Part shown: positions 24,275-36,590 of the stretch, in pieces
How the letters are laid out: each line of letters begins with the position of its first letter
How positions within the stretch are numbered: the first letter of the stretch is position 1
Assembly (NCBI RefSeq): GCF_003576645.1
Contig: NC_044930.1
Coordinates: 2,197,147-2,261,146, forward strand
From: Ipomoea triloba
Lineage: Eukaryota > Streptophyta > Magnoliopsida > Solanales > Convolvulaceae
Length of the DNA stretch: 64,000 nt
Direction: 5' to 3'
Program-made: the position numbers and the translations under genes
Notes under the pieces: model-generated
Databases searched by the model: none
The model's input: only the letters and a program-made list of their open reading frames with translations
What the model was told of the DNA's origin: nothing

Positions 24275-24622
24275 TTTATACGAAAAAATTTCATTAGGCA
24301 TTTGAATTTTAAAAATTTGCAATTTAACACATTAACTTATCATTTTGGTGTTTTCAAAAAAAAAAAAAAACTTATCATTTGGTGCATCCGCAACCAATAG
24401 CCAATTATCTACGGGTAATACATGGTAATTAAGGTTTCAGTTAGGCTCTTGGCGATTGTTGAGCAGTCGCTAATTACCGATTTGATTGTCAAGCCCCTAA
24501 TTACCATGTATTACCCGTAGATAACAAGTTATTAGGCTCGGATGCACTAAAATGATAAGTTAATAATGTGTTTAATTGTAAATTTTTAAACTTCAGGTGT
24601 CTAATTAATTTTTTGTATAAAG
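24275..24622. mobile_element. Foldback MITE with long inverted repeats
   Basis: The two halves are imperfect inverted repeats. The outer arms share TTTTATACGAAAAAATT, TTTAAAAATTTGCAATT and AACACATTAACTTATCATTT. The inner arms share TTATCTACGGGTAATACATG followed by GTAATTA. The centre is a short loop near 24450-24480. No coding capacity. Confidence 0.65.
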
Positions 24623-25330
24623 TTAAATAGCTTATTTGACCATTTTACTTTAAAAAAAAAACATAATTTACATAAATAAAGACTAAGGAATATGATATAA
24701 TGGACAACAACTTCAATCGAGTTAGTCAGTCAATTGAATTAATAATCACAAAATTTTAAATTTCACTTCCTAAATTTGTAAGTAGTACCATCTCGAATAC
24801 TAGTTTCAGATTTTAATCAATTCCCATAAAGCAAAGGCAATATAAAATAGAATATAGTGACTTTATGTTACATCATTATCAGTTTAAGTCAAAGTGATTC
24901 TCTGCATTTTCGATCAAGTCAGTTGTTGTTTTCCCAGTTTACTGTGTTGATGTTGTCATGTGTTTGGCTGTTCCAAAAAGAGGAAATATATATAAAATCT
25001 ATCTTAGATAGGCACCGAAAGGCAAAAGCTGAGGATTAGTTTTGTGGTGAGACCTTCTCCCACCCTTCTTTCTTCCTTCACCCTTTTGGCACTCTACATA
25101 GAACTTTCAAAGGGAAATTATTTTCTTCTTCTTTTCCCCCTTTTAAAAGTTATTTTTATTATAGAAAAATAAAGTTATTGTCCATATATTTATACGGAAC
25201 AGTGATTTCAATTCTTTAATTGTTGACGTGAACATTACTAATCGAGTTGCATAGTTGACAAAATATAAGTCATTGATCTTAAGCATTCAATGGCTCAGAT
25301 CTGTTCACACGGATTCATGGAAAAAATGGA

Positions 25331-25374
<44 letters not shown>

Positions 25375-26382
25375 CATACTTAGTCATAAACTCACATGCA
25401 GATGAGGAATAAAAATGAAGAAGAAGCTTTAACATCATGATTGTCTCTTAGAAAACAAGATTTCATTATTCCTAAGCCATCAAAAGAATTCCACCCTTAA
25501 TTACCATATCTAATCTCAATGAGATTGGAATCCAAATGCCAAATGTCATTTTCTCATCAATTTCTTCCCATCATTCACAAACCACAAATCCAACTTTTGA
25601 AATTTGGAATTCCACTACTACAATTTAGGTTCTCACAGTTTCTTGATAACTCCACTTACACACTAAATGTTGCCAAGAAAATACTCTAATAATATGGTTT
25701 TTGAAATTACCCTAAGAAAGATTAGTAAATATTTTTTGTTGCATATAAGGAAATCTGCCGTTACTATTTGAGAATGTACATTAAATAAACTCTATGCAAT
25801 GGGTTCGACTGAAAGAGTGTTGACAAAAATCGAACTCGTGACATTAAAAGACGATAGTCATGTTCTACCTACTCGAGCACCCCTTTCAGATATTTAGTTC
25901 ATGTTATATGTTCATAAATTTTACATTAACTAAAGGAATGTTATATGCCCTTGTTTAGTTATCAAGAATGTGAAATGTTCCAAAAGCAATATAATGCAAT
26001 GAAATTCTTGAAACTCATATCCCTCCAAGCAACACTTCAATATGAAATAAATTCATGTAAATGGTGTTGCATATATGCAGAAGTGACAACAACAATATAT
26101 AGTAAGATTTTGACCAAGATTCCTACAATAATCAAAAACTAAGTGAAAATTCATCAAAACTGGACATCATTTCTTCCATGATCCAGTAATAACATCTTCT
26201 CCAAATATAGGAATGAAATTCAAATAGTGAAAAAAAAAAAAAAAAAAAAAAAAAATCTTCCAGAATTCTGAACCTCATAGTCCCAAAAAGGGTTTCGCCC
26301 AAGTCTTATATATTAGTCCAAATTCCCATCAGTAGCCGATGTGGGACACATTGCTCAGTCAAATGGAAGGGTGAGTGTGAGT

Positions 26383-28380
26383 TTACTGAGCCAATAGCTG
26401 ACCGAGCTGCACTTGCTCCAGCCATGCACTCAGTTCAGATTGATCAATGTGTTCTATCGGGGAATTTGATGGCGAGCCCTCGACAGAAGCGCCTGCAATG
26501 GCGATGGCATTTGCAGATATATCCTTCGTCTCTTGGGGAGATTCCTTGACGAGGCGCTGAACCCACGAAAGATCAGGCTCCTCCCCATTGTTAGCCTGCT
26601 CAAATGATGATGATCTTCTGAGCTTACCAAATGGCTCAGAATTGACAACACAGCTCGGTTTGGTGCCAGAAAAATCCCATCTTGGCCAAGAATCAACAGC
26701 AGCAGAAGAGTTGAAGCTAAGACTCCTAAACTGCTGCTGCTTTTCATGGTGAGAAAGTAGTGACACGTGGGAAGGGAGTGGCGAGACGGGGTCCATAACC
26801 CGAGGTGACATCCTCCCGGGCGATGAAACTCCAAACGGGGTTTGGAGTAACGGGTTTTCTGCACTTTTTGGGGGAGAGTTTGTGTTGATTGGAGATAACA
26901 GCTGAAACTGGTTGAGAATTGCTGATTTATGGGTTGGGGAAAAACAAGATTTTGGCAAAACTTGATCACAATATCTAGGAGATGAACTCTCTGATCGATT
27001 GAACGAACTAGTACTAATACTTGATCTCGATATCTGCAACATGTTCAGCTCTTCAGGAGGGATGTCTCGGGCATGAAACGATGCCCGAAGGCGGCTGGAC
27101 TGAAGACTACCTCCCGGGAGATGTAAAGCCGGGACATTTTGTTGGGGCCAACCGATGTTTTGAATGGCATTGTTGGATGGAGACATGGGCGGAGTGAATG
27201 GCGATGGGGAACCCGGGATGAGTCCCATGGCTGCAGCAAACTCGATAGCGTTTGAGGTAGGTGATGGAACAGTGGATCCAGAAGACACATACAAGGGTCT
27301 TAGCTCGTCTTGTGTGTGAGCAAAGAAGCAAACTCGTCTATTGCATTTCGTCCCGTCTTTACAAAGCCTAGTCCTATACTGTGCAGGGTGCAGCCAGGAC
27401 TCGAAAACCCCATGAGCGTATTCACACATGTCCCCTCTTCTGCAAGCCCCCTTATTGCGAAACTCGGGGCAAGGCACACAGCTATAATGGTACTTTCTTG
27501 GATCCCTTCTCCTGGCGTTTTCACCGGGATGGAGAAACGGGCATTCAGTCCAATCGTGCGAGTAGGCTCGAGAGCAAGGCCGGATCTTAAACGAGAACAT
27601 CCTGAACTCGTCCGATGAATAGATGCTATTCTTGATGTCAGGCAAAGAAGGATCAACCGGATATTCTTTCCTCTCTGGCATAGAGGAAACAGGGGGATCA
27701 TTGTATTTCTCATCGCTCTTTGGCGACGAAACTGAGCCCGAAGAACACGAAGCAGATTGATTCCCGGGTGAAGGCGAAAGCGGGGGAGAATTCGAACCAG
27801 AACGAGGTGTTAACACCTCTCCAACAACATCAGTTCTGAGCAAATTCTCGAGGCTCAACCTCATATCCTGCAAATTTTGAGATTCAACAATAACATCAAT
27901 AGCACGATTGCCATTAGCATCTACCAAATTTGGGTCAGCACCCGCTCCCAAAAGCAGCTTGACAGTATCTACACAATTCACAGATCCACCCGACGCTCCA
28001 CAGTGAAGAGCTGTGCTTTTATCGCGGCCACAGCACCTATTCACATCAACTTCTGGGAGCGATAAAATCAGCTTCACAACATCAATGCTTCCATAATTTG
28101 CAGCAACCATCAAAGGCGTTCTATGCTCCAAAACCATTTGTTTTGAGCCATTTCGCCGACCATACCACAGCCCAACTTCATCAACACCAGACGGATCGCG
28201 CTCAATCCATCTTTCGATGCCCTGCACATCATTGTTGGCAGCAAATTCAAGCAAACTTGCAAAAGTATCCTCAGTTTCAACCATCAAATGATTTAGGTTC
28301 ATGATGGTTGCCCAAATATTGCCAGAATTGATCTTGTTCTCAAATGGAATGTGCCCTTCAACAGCTCCAATTGACAGCAC
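26383..28380 (-). CDS. TZF7: Ankyrin plus tandem CCCH zinc finger protein (RR-TZF, TZF7/OXS2 type)
   Basis: Single-exon ORF of up to 665 residues. A Met at residue 27 (MNLNHLMVE) may be the real start, because the first 26 residues are unlike the family. Ankyrin repeats cover about residues 85-165 (RTPLMVAANYGSIDVVKLI, STALHCGASGGSVNCV). The plant arginine-rich TZF domain follows: C304-x8-C313-x5-C319-x3-H323, a 16-residue linker GVFESWLHPAQYRTRL, then C340-x5-C346-x4-C351-x3-H355, preceded by the invariant PCSRAYSHDWTECPF region. The long Ser/Pro-rich C-terminus ends with EEPDLSWVQRLVKESPQE and LSAWLEQVQLGQLL, which could serve in nuclear export. Relatives bind AU-rich RNA, shuttle between nucleus and P-bodies, and act in salt and oxidative stress. 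The Arabidopsis neighbourhood (C3H30 next to SD3-1) supports the TZF7/OXS2 assignment. All zinc ligands are intact. Confidence 0.92.
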   Translation of the reverse strand: MLSIGAVEGHIPFENKINSGNIWATIMNLNHLMVETEDTFASLLEFAANNDVQGIERWIERDPSGVDEVGLWYGRRNGSKQMVLEHRTPLMVAANYGSIDVVKLILSLPEVDVNRCCGRDKSTALHCGASGGSVNCVDTVKLLLGAGADPNLVDANGNRAIDVIVESQNLQDMRLSLENLLRTDVVGEVLTPRSGSNSPPLSPSPGNQSASCSSGSVSSPKSDEKYNDPPVSSMPERKEYPVDPSLPDIKNSIYSSDEFRMFSFKIRPCSRAYSHDWTECPFLHPGENARRRDPRKYHYSCVPCPEFRNKGACRRGDMCEYAHGVFESWLHPAQYRTRLCKDGTKCNRRVCFFAHTQDELRPLYVSSGSTVPSPTSNAIEFAAAMGLIPGSPSPFTPPMSPSNNAIQNIGWPQQNVPALHLPGGSLQSSRLRASFHARDIPPEELNMLQISRSSISTSSFNRSESSSPRYCDQVLPKSCFSPTHKSAILNQFQLLSPINTNSPPKSAENPLLQTPFGVSSPGRMSPRVMDPVSPLPSHVSLLSHHEKQQQFRSLSFNSSAAVDSWPRWDFSGTKPSCVVNSEPFGKLRRSSSFEQANNGEEPDLSWVQRLVKESPQETKDISANAIAIAGASVEGSPSNSPIEHIDQSELSAWLEQVQLGQLLAQ

Positions 28381-28942
28381 ATAATTTCATCCCACAATCC
28401 AACTGAAACTCAAATTTCATCATTAGCCCCAACTCAAATTTCATCAAAACCAATTTTTTTTTTAACAATAATAGCAAAACAAATCCAAAAATCTTTCTTT
28501 AATCCTTCATTGTTTTGGGAGCCAAAGCTGACTTTTCAAAGGTTCTAGTACTTCCAAGAAACTTCAAAATATAAACAAAACTACCCTCCAAAAAACAATT
28601 TTTTCTTGGGAAGAATCAAGAAGAAAAGAACCCATGAATTTATTTTGTTAAAAAAACAATCTTTATATTTCATTCCATATCAATCAATGCCCACTCTGCT
28701 GATATGCTCTACTTATGTATACACAGACATAAAAACAAACAAACAGAAGACAACATCATATCACACAAACATATAATATACATACATATATGCCCCAGAA
28801 AAAAAACATAATGGAATTTGAAGTGGTAAATTTCTCACCACTTTCTTCAGGTAGAACAAAGAACAAGAGCCTAGAGTGCCCAGAGGGCAGCAAAAGCAGC
28901 TCCTCCTTTAATGGCTTTTTTTCTTTATAATATCTATCTCTG

Positions 28943-28951
28943 TATATATAA
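28943..28951 (-). promoter_or_regulatory. Possible TATA box of the CCCH zinc finger gene
   Basis: TATATATAC on the minus strand, about 565 bases upstream of the first ATG, implying a long leader (28381-28910) with poly-pyrimidine tracts. TZF genes of this class often have long leaders; an intron in it was not resolved. Confidence 0.3.
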
Positions 28952-29159
28952 CTAGGAGTTCAAGAATAGAGAGATGAGGGAGTTTGTGCAAATTTGCAGA
29001 TCTAGAGAGAGACAGAAGATGAAGAGATGGAGAAAGTTGCGAAAACCCAAGATTAAAGAAGAGCTTCTTGCTCTTTTTTCTTCCCCATTTCCTAAGCTCT
29101 CCCACCCAAAAGAAGTGTCATTCGTTTACAAGAAAGTTTTCAATGCTATAGTAATATAG

Positions 29160-30937
29160 TGGTTTTCATCATATACCATTATAGTATATAATAACAATAA
29201 TAATAACCTTATTATTATTGCTATTAATTTTTTAAAAAGACTTGTACTTATATGTCTTTTTAAAATTGGTATTTTGATAGAATTGTGAAAAGAAGAAAAA
29301 ATGGCATACTTCCTAAAAAAAAAAAAAGAAGGCATACGACAAAATGCTTATGTTTCTTCTCTTGACAAAACCACATTATAGTAAAACACACCTTATCATA
29401 ACAAAAATAATCTATATATAATTGAAAACTCGCCTGACAGAATGTTAATAATAGTTACATTCGTGATATTTTATAACAATAATCATGCAACACAAGTGTA
29501 ACCACCATTTATAGGTAGTATATTCCACTTTTGATTTTATGTATATTATGTTTTACCTATGTGATGCACATAAAAAGTTATAGCTTGATTACCCTTGTTG
29601 TTTAGTAAGGGAAAATCATAAACATTTAGGATAATGTGTTTCACACGCCTGAAGATGGTGATCAAATGTTCCATTGTTTGTTCTGAGTCTCAGGTTTCTT
29701 ATACGAGACTCGAGTTCCTAACAAGTCATACGAGGGTTATTATAATGCTTTTGGAGTTGAAGAACCTTTAAATAGGAGACTGGGAAGTGAAAAATAATGT
29801 TGTAAAAGTGATTTCAATATAAGAATGAGAATAAAATGTGAATTTTCCATTTTACCTTTCCAATAATAGAGGGGTTTTGGGTTTTCCGTTAGGTTGACAC
29901 AAAAACCTAACGTTGGGGACCAAACACGCCACTTCACTCATAATTAAAGAGTAAAAAATGGATAAGATCATAACTGAAGGACTAAGTTGTCAATATAAGT
30001 ATATAACTCAGGAACCAAATATGTCATTTTCCTTAGCGGGTGGGTCCCTAAACTTCCAACCCGTCCCGCTTTCATTTTGTAGTGGAATGGACCGGCCCAA
30101 CATGTTTAGCTCATTTTGACCATACTAGATTTAATATAATTATCATATATAAGATGATCTTTAGGGAGCCCATAACGTAATAGCCTAAAAGACCTAAACC
30201 ATCTCGGCCCAAATGCAACTTTTGGGCCAAAATACTGATTCAAAAAATTTCACTTTTGGAGAACAGCCCAAGATTAGTCTTGCCATGTAATTCTAATCTT
30301 GGGCCAAAATATTGATGCAACTTTTCCACCCTCAAGAGTTCTAACTAGCATGAACAAGATTAGTCTTGCCACGTAATTCTCGTTGACTGGGTGATAAAAA
30401 AAACAGAGATTTTAAAACCTTAATATAATATTAGTGACTATGGTTTTTTTTTTGGTATACAGCATCGAATATCTCCACCGCTATAAAACTACTCTATATT
30501 CGATTTAATGTTATACTCGCAAAGTTTGACTCACTCAAGAGATATTTGACTCAAATATTTAACATAACACGCCTTCATAAAAATCACTTTTCTAACCTTA
30601 TAGTTTCAATGATGATTATATATTAGATACGGTACTCAAAAAAAATATTTTAGATACGGAGTACTATAATATATGGAGTAACATTAATAACGAACCACAC
30701 TGATAACTAAAACATAATCAAGTTCCTTTTCAAAAAAAAAAAAAAAAAAAAAAAAACACATAATCAAGTTCATACTAGGTTTTTGGGATGGTCCCTGGTT
30801 GATTGGGAAGGTGGGTTAAAGATGTTGGTAGGAGCAAGAAAAGATATATAAAGCAGATTATAAAGGCCAAACTTTATGCACCAAAAATATATAAAGGCCA
30901 AACTTTCTTGGACTATGCCCCGATAGCCCATTCGACT

Positions 30938-30992
<55 letters not shown>

Positions 30993-31122
30993 ATGAAACA
31001 TGTTTCCATTATCTAAAAATGTACATTGAATAAACTTTACTCTGTATAATAATATGCTAATTACATTAAAAAAAAAAAAGAAGAGTAAATCATCCTATAA
31101 AGACTATGTGTGACAAACTCAG
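29160..31122. other. Intergenic region with homopolymer runs
   Basis: No gene recognised. Notable are a 24-base poly-A near 30731 and a ~46-base poly-T near 30942, with a diverged CAAGATTAGTCTTGCCA direct repeat at about 30268 and 30356. Confidence 0.55.
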
Positions 31123-31756
31123 CTAAGGGTGTGTTTGGTTGGGGGGTTTAGGCATAAGGTATGGGTATCAAAGTGATTGTTAGTGTTTGGTTGATAGGTT
31201 TTGTGAATGCTATTATGGGTTTGGAATACCCCATTAATGGCAAAACCCATACCCTTATTAAATAAGGGTTTCATCTTCCTTCATCATTTCTTCCCCAACT
31301 ATTAATAATCATTCCCATTCCACCCAACTACCAAACATGCTAAATACTTTCACCAAAACCCATTACCCTTACCAAGTATTTGATACCCATTCCGATTCCG
31401 ATTCCCATGTGCGAACCAAACGCACCCTAAAAGTGTGTTGACAAAAAATTAAACTTGTAATCTTTTAATATGAGAATGATATTCACTCACTCGACCATCA
31501 CTTTCGGGACTATTCCACCCTTTTGACTATTTCCTTTACGGGCCATTTTCATTTGTCTAAAGTCGCAAAATTTTAGCTTTGTAAAATGGTTGAGTATATC
31601 AAATGTATCACAGAAATATAAAATTGAAAATAGAAAATGGGAGACAAATATGAGATAAAATAACAAATCTAAAAAATGTAAATCATGATACATGGTAGAA
31701 ATGTGTAAATATACAAAATAAATGAGTATATTTATAAATATTTGTTAGATATGTAT

Positions 31757-31789
<33 letters not shown>

Positions 31790-31798
31790 TGTATGATT
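31123..31798. repeat. Direct duplication, copy A (676 bases)
   Basis: Near-identical to 32980-33657: only a few single-base indels and microsatellite-length differences are visible. It contains a complete Tourist-like MITE at its left edge, then ~370 bases of unique-looking DNA ending in an (ATTT)n run. The ends are not TG...CA, so these are not ordinary LTRs. Confidence 0.85.
31127..31427. mobile_element. Tourist-like MITE, copy A
   Basis: 301 bases. TIRs GGGTGTGTTTGGTT and AACCAAACGCACCC are flanked on both sides by TAA, the target duplication expected of PIF/Harbinger-derived Tourist elements. No ORF. Present again at 32984-33284 inside the duplicated block. Confidence 0.85.
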
Positions 31799-31988
31799 TA
31801 TTATTATTATTATTATTATACTCAACTGATCAACTCTACATTTAGTTTGTCATGCATTGTGTTCAAATTACCTGTACACATACAGTACTTTCAACCACAC
31901 ACAGTACATTCAAATCAGAAGGGAAGACAAAAATGTTTTTAATTTTAGACAGCATGATTCAGCCAACAAATAATCAAAGGATTAAGGG

Positions 31989-32262
31989 TTAATAATCAGA
32001 TTTAAGAGAGTTACAATCCAGGATCACCACCAGCTTTGAGCACCTCCCGGAGCCGGATCCAACCTTCTTCACCACGTCCAAACCTTCAACCACCTGGCCT
32101 AACACCACATGCTTGCCGTCCAGCCATTCTGTCATCGTCGTGCAGATGAAGAACTCCATCACAACACGGTCTCGTATATCCGCAAACAACTCCATCATTA
32201 CACAGCCGGCTGGCTGGCTGGCTGCCGATGGTGATATCAAAGAAAACTCTAGGATTGCCCAT
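31989..32262 (-). pseudogene. Broken cyclophilin (peptidyl-prolyl isomerase) fragment
   Basis: Minus-strand translation contains the cyclophilin start [17 protein letters not shown], and then the C-terminal stretch [33 protein letters not shown] and VVILDC. The catalytic middle of roughly 90 residues is missing: ELFADI is followed almost directly by the EFFICT segment. A CCAG/GCCA slippage repeat (GGCTGGCTGGCTGGCTG on the plus strand, near 32215) shifts the frame after [11 protein letters not shown]. Cytosolic plant cyclophilin genes are intronless, so lack of introns does not show retroposition. The fragment lies between the two 676-base direct repeats. It cannot encode an active isomerase. 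Confidence 0.85.
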
Positions 32263-32746
32263 GATATTTTCTCACTAACAGGAAATGCACTCAAATTGTC
32301 TCGTGCGTACTGCGAAGAACTCTTTGTGATTCGTGTGTATTCCTGTTTCAATATAAATTACTTACAAATAAATTTTCAAAAGGAAAGTATAATCAATTAT
32401 AATTTCTTTCCATTGTATTGGTGTAAAATGTGGTAATTATAATTTTTTTAGGTTTTTTAAAAGGAAAGTATAATTAATTATTTTAAATTTTTAAATACTA
32501 ATTTAAATAATATTTTTATCCAAATATTTGATATTACTAAAATGCCCTTACGTTTGGGCGGGAAAATTTTAGAGGAGGATATTGTTTTTATATATAGTAT
32601 AGATATAGATTATTATTATTATTATTATTATTATATTATTATTATAAAATAACAAACCACCACCCATTTATAAGTAAATTTCATTGATTTCAAAGGATAA
32701 AATAGTCAATATACTCATTGATCCCAACAAGCTAATAGAAAAAAAT

Positions 32747-32907
32747 ACATTCATTAGCTTTTCAATTTTCAGCTTATTGGCCCAATAAGCGGAGAACAAT
32801 AAGCCATTTACCAAACACTTCAAAATAGCTTATTGGTAGGTCAAACAATTAAACTTGATCAAATAAGCTAAAATTTGGCTGATAAGCCAATAACCAAACA
32901 CCCCCAA
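32747..32907. mobile_element. MITE-like fragment
   Basis: The right end ATAAGCCAATAACCAAACAC followed by CCCC has the typical appearance of a plant TIR element terminus. Repeated AATAAGC/GCTTATTGG motifs inside form partial inverted repeats. The left end is unclear. Confidence 0.4.
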
Positions 32908-32979
32908 TATGTTGTTCACCAGGTTTACAACATAATTGGAACACTTCACTGTTCAGATTTAAATCACTATTTGAATAAA

Positions 32980-33614
32980 CTAAGGGTGTGTTTGGTTGGG
33001 GGGTTTAGGCATAAGGTATGGGTATCAAAGTGATTGTTAGTGTTTGGTTGATAGGTTTTGTGAATGCTATTATGGGTTTGGAATACCCCATTAATGGCAA
33101 AACCCATACCCTTATTAAATAAGGGTTTCATCTTCCTTCATCATTTCTTCCCCAACTATTAATAATCATTCCCATTCCACCCAACTACCAAACATGCTAA
33201 ATACTTTCACCAAAACCCATTACCCTTACCAAGTATTTGATACCCATTCCGATTCCGATTCCCATGTGCGAACCAAACGCACCCTAAAAGTGTGTTGACA
33301 AAAAATTAAACTTGTAATCTTTTAATATGAGAATGATATTCACTCACTCGACCATCACTTTCGGGACTATTCCACCCTTTTGACTATTTCCTTTACGGGC
33401 CATTTTCATTTGTCTAAAGTCGCAAAATTTTAGCTTTGTAAAATGGTTGAGTATATCAAATGTATCACAGAAATATAAAATTGAAAATAGAAAATGGGAG
33501 ACAAATATGAGATAAAAATAACAAATCTAAAAAATGTAAATCATGATACATGGTAGAAATGTGTAAATATACAAAATAAATGAGTATATTTATAAATATT
33601 TGTTAGATATGTAT

Positions 33615-33647
<33 letters not shown>

Positions 33648-33657
33648 TTGTATGATT
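32980..33657. repeat. Direct duplication, copy B (678 bases)
   Basis: Second copy of 31123-31798, in the same orientation, 1,181 bases downstream of copy A. It begins at the same CTAAGGG and ends in the same TGTATGATT after the (ATTT)n run. Confidence 0.85.
32984..33284. mobile_element. Tourist-like MITE, copy B
   Basis: Same 301-base element with the same TAA flanks as at 31127-31427. It was copied with its flanking DNA and was not inserted independently. Confidence 0.85.
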
Positions 33658-33872
33658 AAAAGTAATACATTACAACAACACATCACATCTAATTCATAGA
33701 AACATTCCTGTGAATAAATTTATTTCTTTGTAAATATTATAATTATTATGGATGTCAATCGGGTATGCCGACTCAATTTTAAAATAATTTTATCAAGCCA
33801 TCGGGTTTATTGATTTTCTAGTTATTGAGTTGATTTTCTAATAAGTTCAATTTTTTCAACCTAATATATATA

Positions 33873-34105
33873 TATAGGTCCTTAATCATGTGAGAATCAT
33901 GTCTCAGTGAGAACGTAAGGATAAATTCAAACCATTAATCTAGTAGATCTAACAGTTGAAATAAACAAAATTTTGTAATATTTATAAAAATGACCCCGCT
34001 CATTTTTTACTTGATTTCTCATCCGTCAGATCTTGCAGATCAATGGTTTGAATTTGTCCTCACGTTCTCACTTGGGGCATAGTTCTCATATGATTAGGAT
34101 TCTAT
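33873..34105. mobile_element. MITE with ~75-base terminal inverted repeats
   Basis: The left arm TATAGGTCCTTAATCATGTG continues with AGAATCATGTCTCAGTGAGA and AATTCAAACCATTAATCT. The right arm is its imperfect inverse (AGATCAATGGTTTGAATTTG to ATGATTAGGATTCTATA). Flanked by (TA)n runs, so the element probably sits in a TA-rich target. Confidence 0.7.
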
Positions 34106-34904
34106 ATATATATATATATATTCTTTTTTTTTTTAATTTTTTGAGCCAACCTTACTCATTAGTTTCAAATTAAGGTTGACGTTCCTACTAAGTATACCAT
34201 ATTATGATTCTTTTAACTATGTAACTTCATTTATTTCAAAAAAAAGAAAAAAAAAAACAAAAAAAAACTATGTAACTTCATATACCCTCAATTCTTCACA
34301 TACATCAACATCAACCTATTATCCATACCGGCCTCTCAATATATTATATTATCTTAACATATAAAAAAATACACCATGCAATGTAATGCAAAGAACCACT
34401 ATTGCGCCCACTTCAATTCTTAGGTCAATTTTTCTTCATATTTCAACGAAGCCTTTTCTTTATTATTCCCTATCTAATATTCAACCCATGTGGCTTTATT
34501 TAGCTTTGATAATTGAAATTAGGTTTAGAGTAAGTTACCAACCAACCCATTTTTTCATTCCAATTACGTAAAATGACGTTCTTAATCACCAGTTATTGAG
34601 ACCTTCACATTTAGTCTTCTAATTATTACTTTGGTGGCAAATATAATATTCATTAAGAAAATATGCTAAATATTTTAGTGACGGATACCATCTCTTAATT
34701 GTAATTGATAAATAAATCAGGTGGCAAGATAATAATTAGAAGTCTAAGTTAACTATTTTTCAATAATTAAAGGACTAAAAATGTCATTTTTCTTCTAATT
34801 ATTTTCAATATCTTACCAACTTTTCTTTGGATTTGCTAGTCAAGTGAAGAATTCACTTGCTTTGATTGACTAGAAACTGAGCTACTATGTACCCAAATGT
34901 GCGT

Positions 34905-35085
34905 TCTAGGTAAAGCTCATTTTGTAACTTTACTTGACAAAGGACTACAAACTAGTAAATCAGTCTAGATTATTTATAGTTAATCAACTTAAATTGAGAA
35001 GATTAATAGGTAACTTTCACAAAGAATTAAATTTGAAATCTTGTGACTATCGAACTAACTGTATGACTAATCAACTAGATTATCA
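34905..35085 (-). mobile_element. SINE-like repeat copy
   Basis: Contains ACAAAGGACTACAAACTAGT, AATCAGTCTAGATTATTTAT, AGTTAATCAACTTAAATTGA and the head remnant TTGTGACTATCGAACTAACT, as in the other reverse-orientation copies. Confidence 0.45.
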
Positions 35086-36590
35086 TATAAATTCTCTTAT
35101 TCTCACATTGAAAGTTCGAAGTTTCGTACCATTATTTGATACAAAGTCATATTATTGTAGGTATTCTAAAATACCACTTTAAAAATTGGTTTCATGGATT
35201 ATTTAACAACCCTTGATGACAAAAACATGGGAAATTGATGATATTCCCATCATATCATTTGACACCTCATTATTTAACTCGAATTATTCATCTGCATAGC
35301 TCAACTCCATGTTTGTATTTGACGTCGTAACCACTCGATATGATGTCGAATTGTCAATAATTATATGTGTTCCTTCTTGTTATTTGTATGGATTATGGAG
35401 TAATGTTATGAATGTGAATATGTGATACATACGTGTCGTACGTGTTCCATTAATTATTGATGTTAAATGATCAATTAGTCAAATATATTCAAAGGGTAGT
35501 CCATTATTTTCTCAGGGCATCCATAATAATATAATGATTATTTAGGGTTTTTGGAATAATGATAGATGATACGGAGTGAAGAGAAGGAGTAGGGTTCAAC
35601 TGTAAAAATAGGTTATTGGAATAGTATTTGCGTCCGAGAAAAGAATAAGAGCTGCGTACGCGCATAGCAAACATCCACCGAGCACGTACAATGGTGTGTT
35701 TATTTATTTATTTATTTATTTTTTGCACCTATGCGTCAGATTTGCATGCCTTTTTGTTTTCTTTTATTATTATTTTTTTAAATGTTTTTTATGATTTCTC
35801 ATTTAAGAGAGTCACAACAATATCGTTTGATCACAACATCTTTGGCCGGTAGAATTTTTAATTTAGATAATGTTAACAATGATTTGACGAACAAAATATT
35901 ATCGACATGTGGACGTTTTATGACCTATAGTCCTATACAACTTCTTTGTAATGCTTGGTTTGATTCGTTTCAAGTCTCCCATCCTCTCGATCCAAAAATT
36001 AAAAGGATCAAATCCAATGTTTGATTGGTAGATTAGTTGTTTGACGATGAAGGGATAAGGGGTGGTGGATCCCGGGATTGGGGGTAAAGTTTGTCCATTT
36101 GCATCTATGCAAGGACAAAACGGTAAAATGCAGTTGCTTCATCTAGGAGGACAGCAACAGTAGTAATTTACCTCTATGGACAAGAACAGCAGTGTCACAT
36201 CAACCTCTAACTTCATGTCCATTTTTGTCTTTTAATTATTGGTAATTAAGTTATTTTTTTAATCTCTCCATATAATATAAATATAAATATCATTTTTAAT
36301 TATTTTACATTATTACTATTTACTAAATTAATCATTCAATTTTTTCGAAATTAATCTCTCAGCATAAAGTGACTCTCATAGTGCAGTAGTTGACTAACAA
36401 CAGAAATATGTTCTGCAAATAATACAGAGTATAAATTTCACTTCTACATTACATCAGCTTTGATAATTTTGTTTTCTTTTTGTCAAAATTCCAATAATTT
36501 AATTTAGCTTCATTCAATATTTTATTTAAAATATTAGTTATTTAATTTTTTTTATTCAATCAAAATAAATCAACTATTGCTAACATCTTT

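Larger units (their letters stand above)
21669..26382. other. AT-rich intergenic region with foldback repeats
   Basis: No gene recognised. It contains a strong stem-loop (22585-22643), a SINE fragment (23850-23955), a foldback element (24275-24622), part of a SINE head at about 24700-24775, a (TA)n at about 25337-25371 and poly-A runs. The last ~200 bases before 26383 probably include the 3' UTR of the CCCH gene. Confidence 0.6.

Noticed and set aside
27300..27713. 137-codon ORF antisense/alternate to the CCCH gene
   Set aside because: Overlaps the zinc finger region in another frame and has no domain of its own.
30770..31033. Lys-rich and Phe-rich ORFs of 76-79 codons
   Set aside because: They translate a poly-T/poly-A run.
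31123..33657. An LTR retrotransposon with 676-base LTRs
   Set aside because: Repeats lack TG...CA ends, no primer-binding site or polypurine tract is seen, the interior has only a cyclophilin fragment, and each repeat contains a MITE at its edge.
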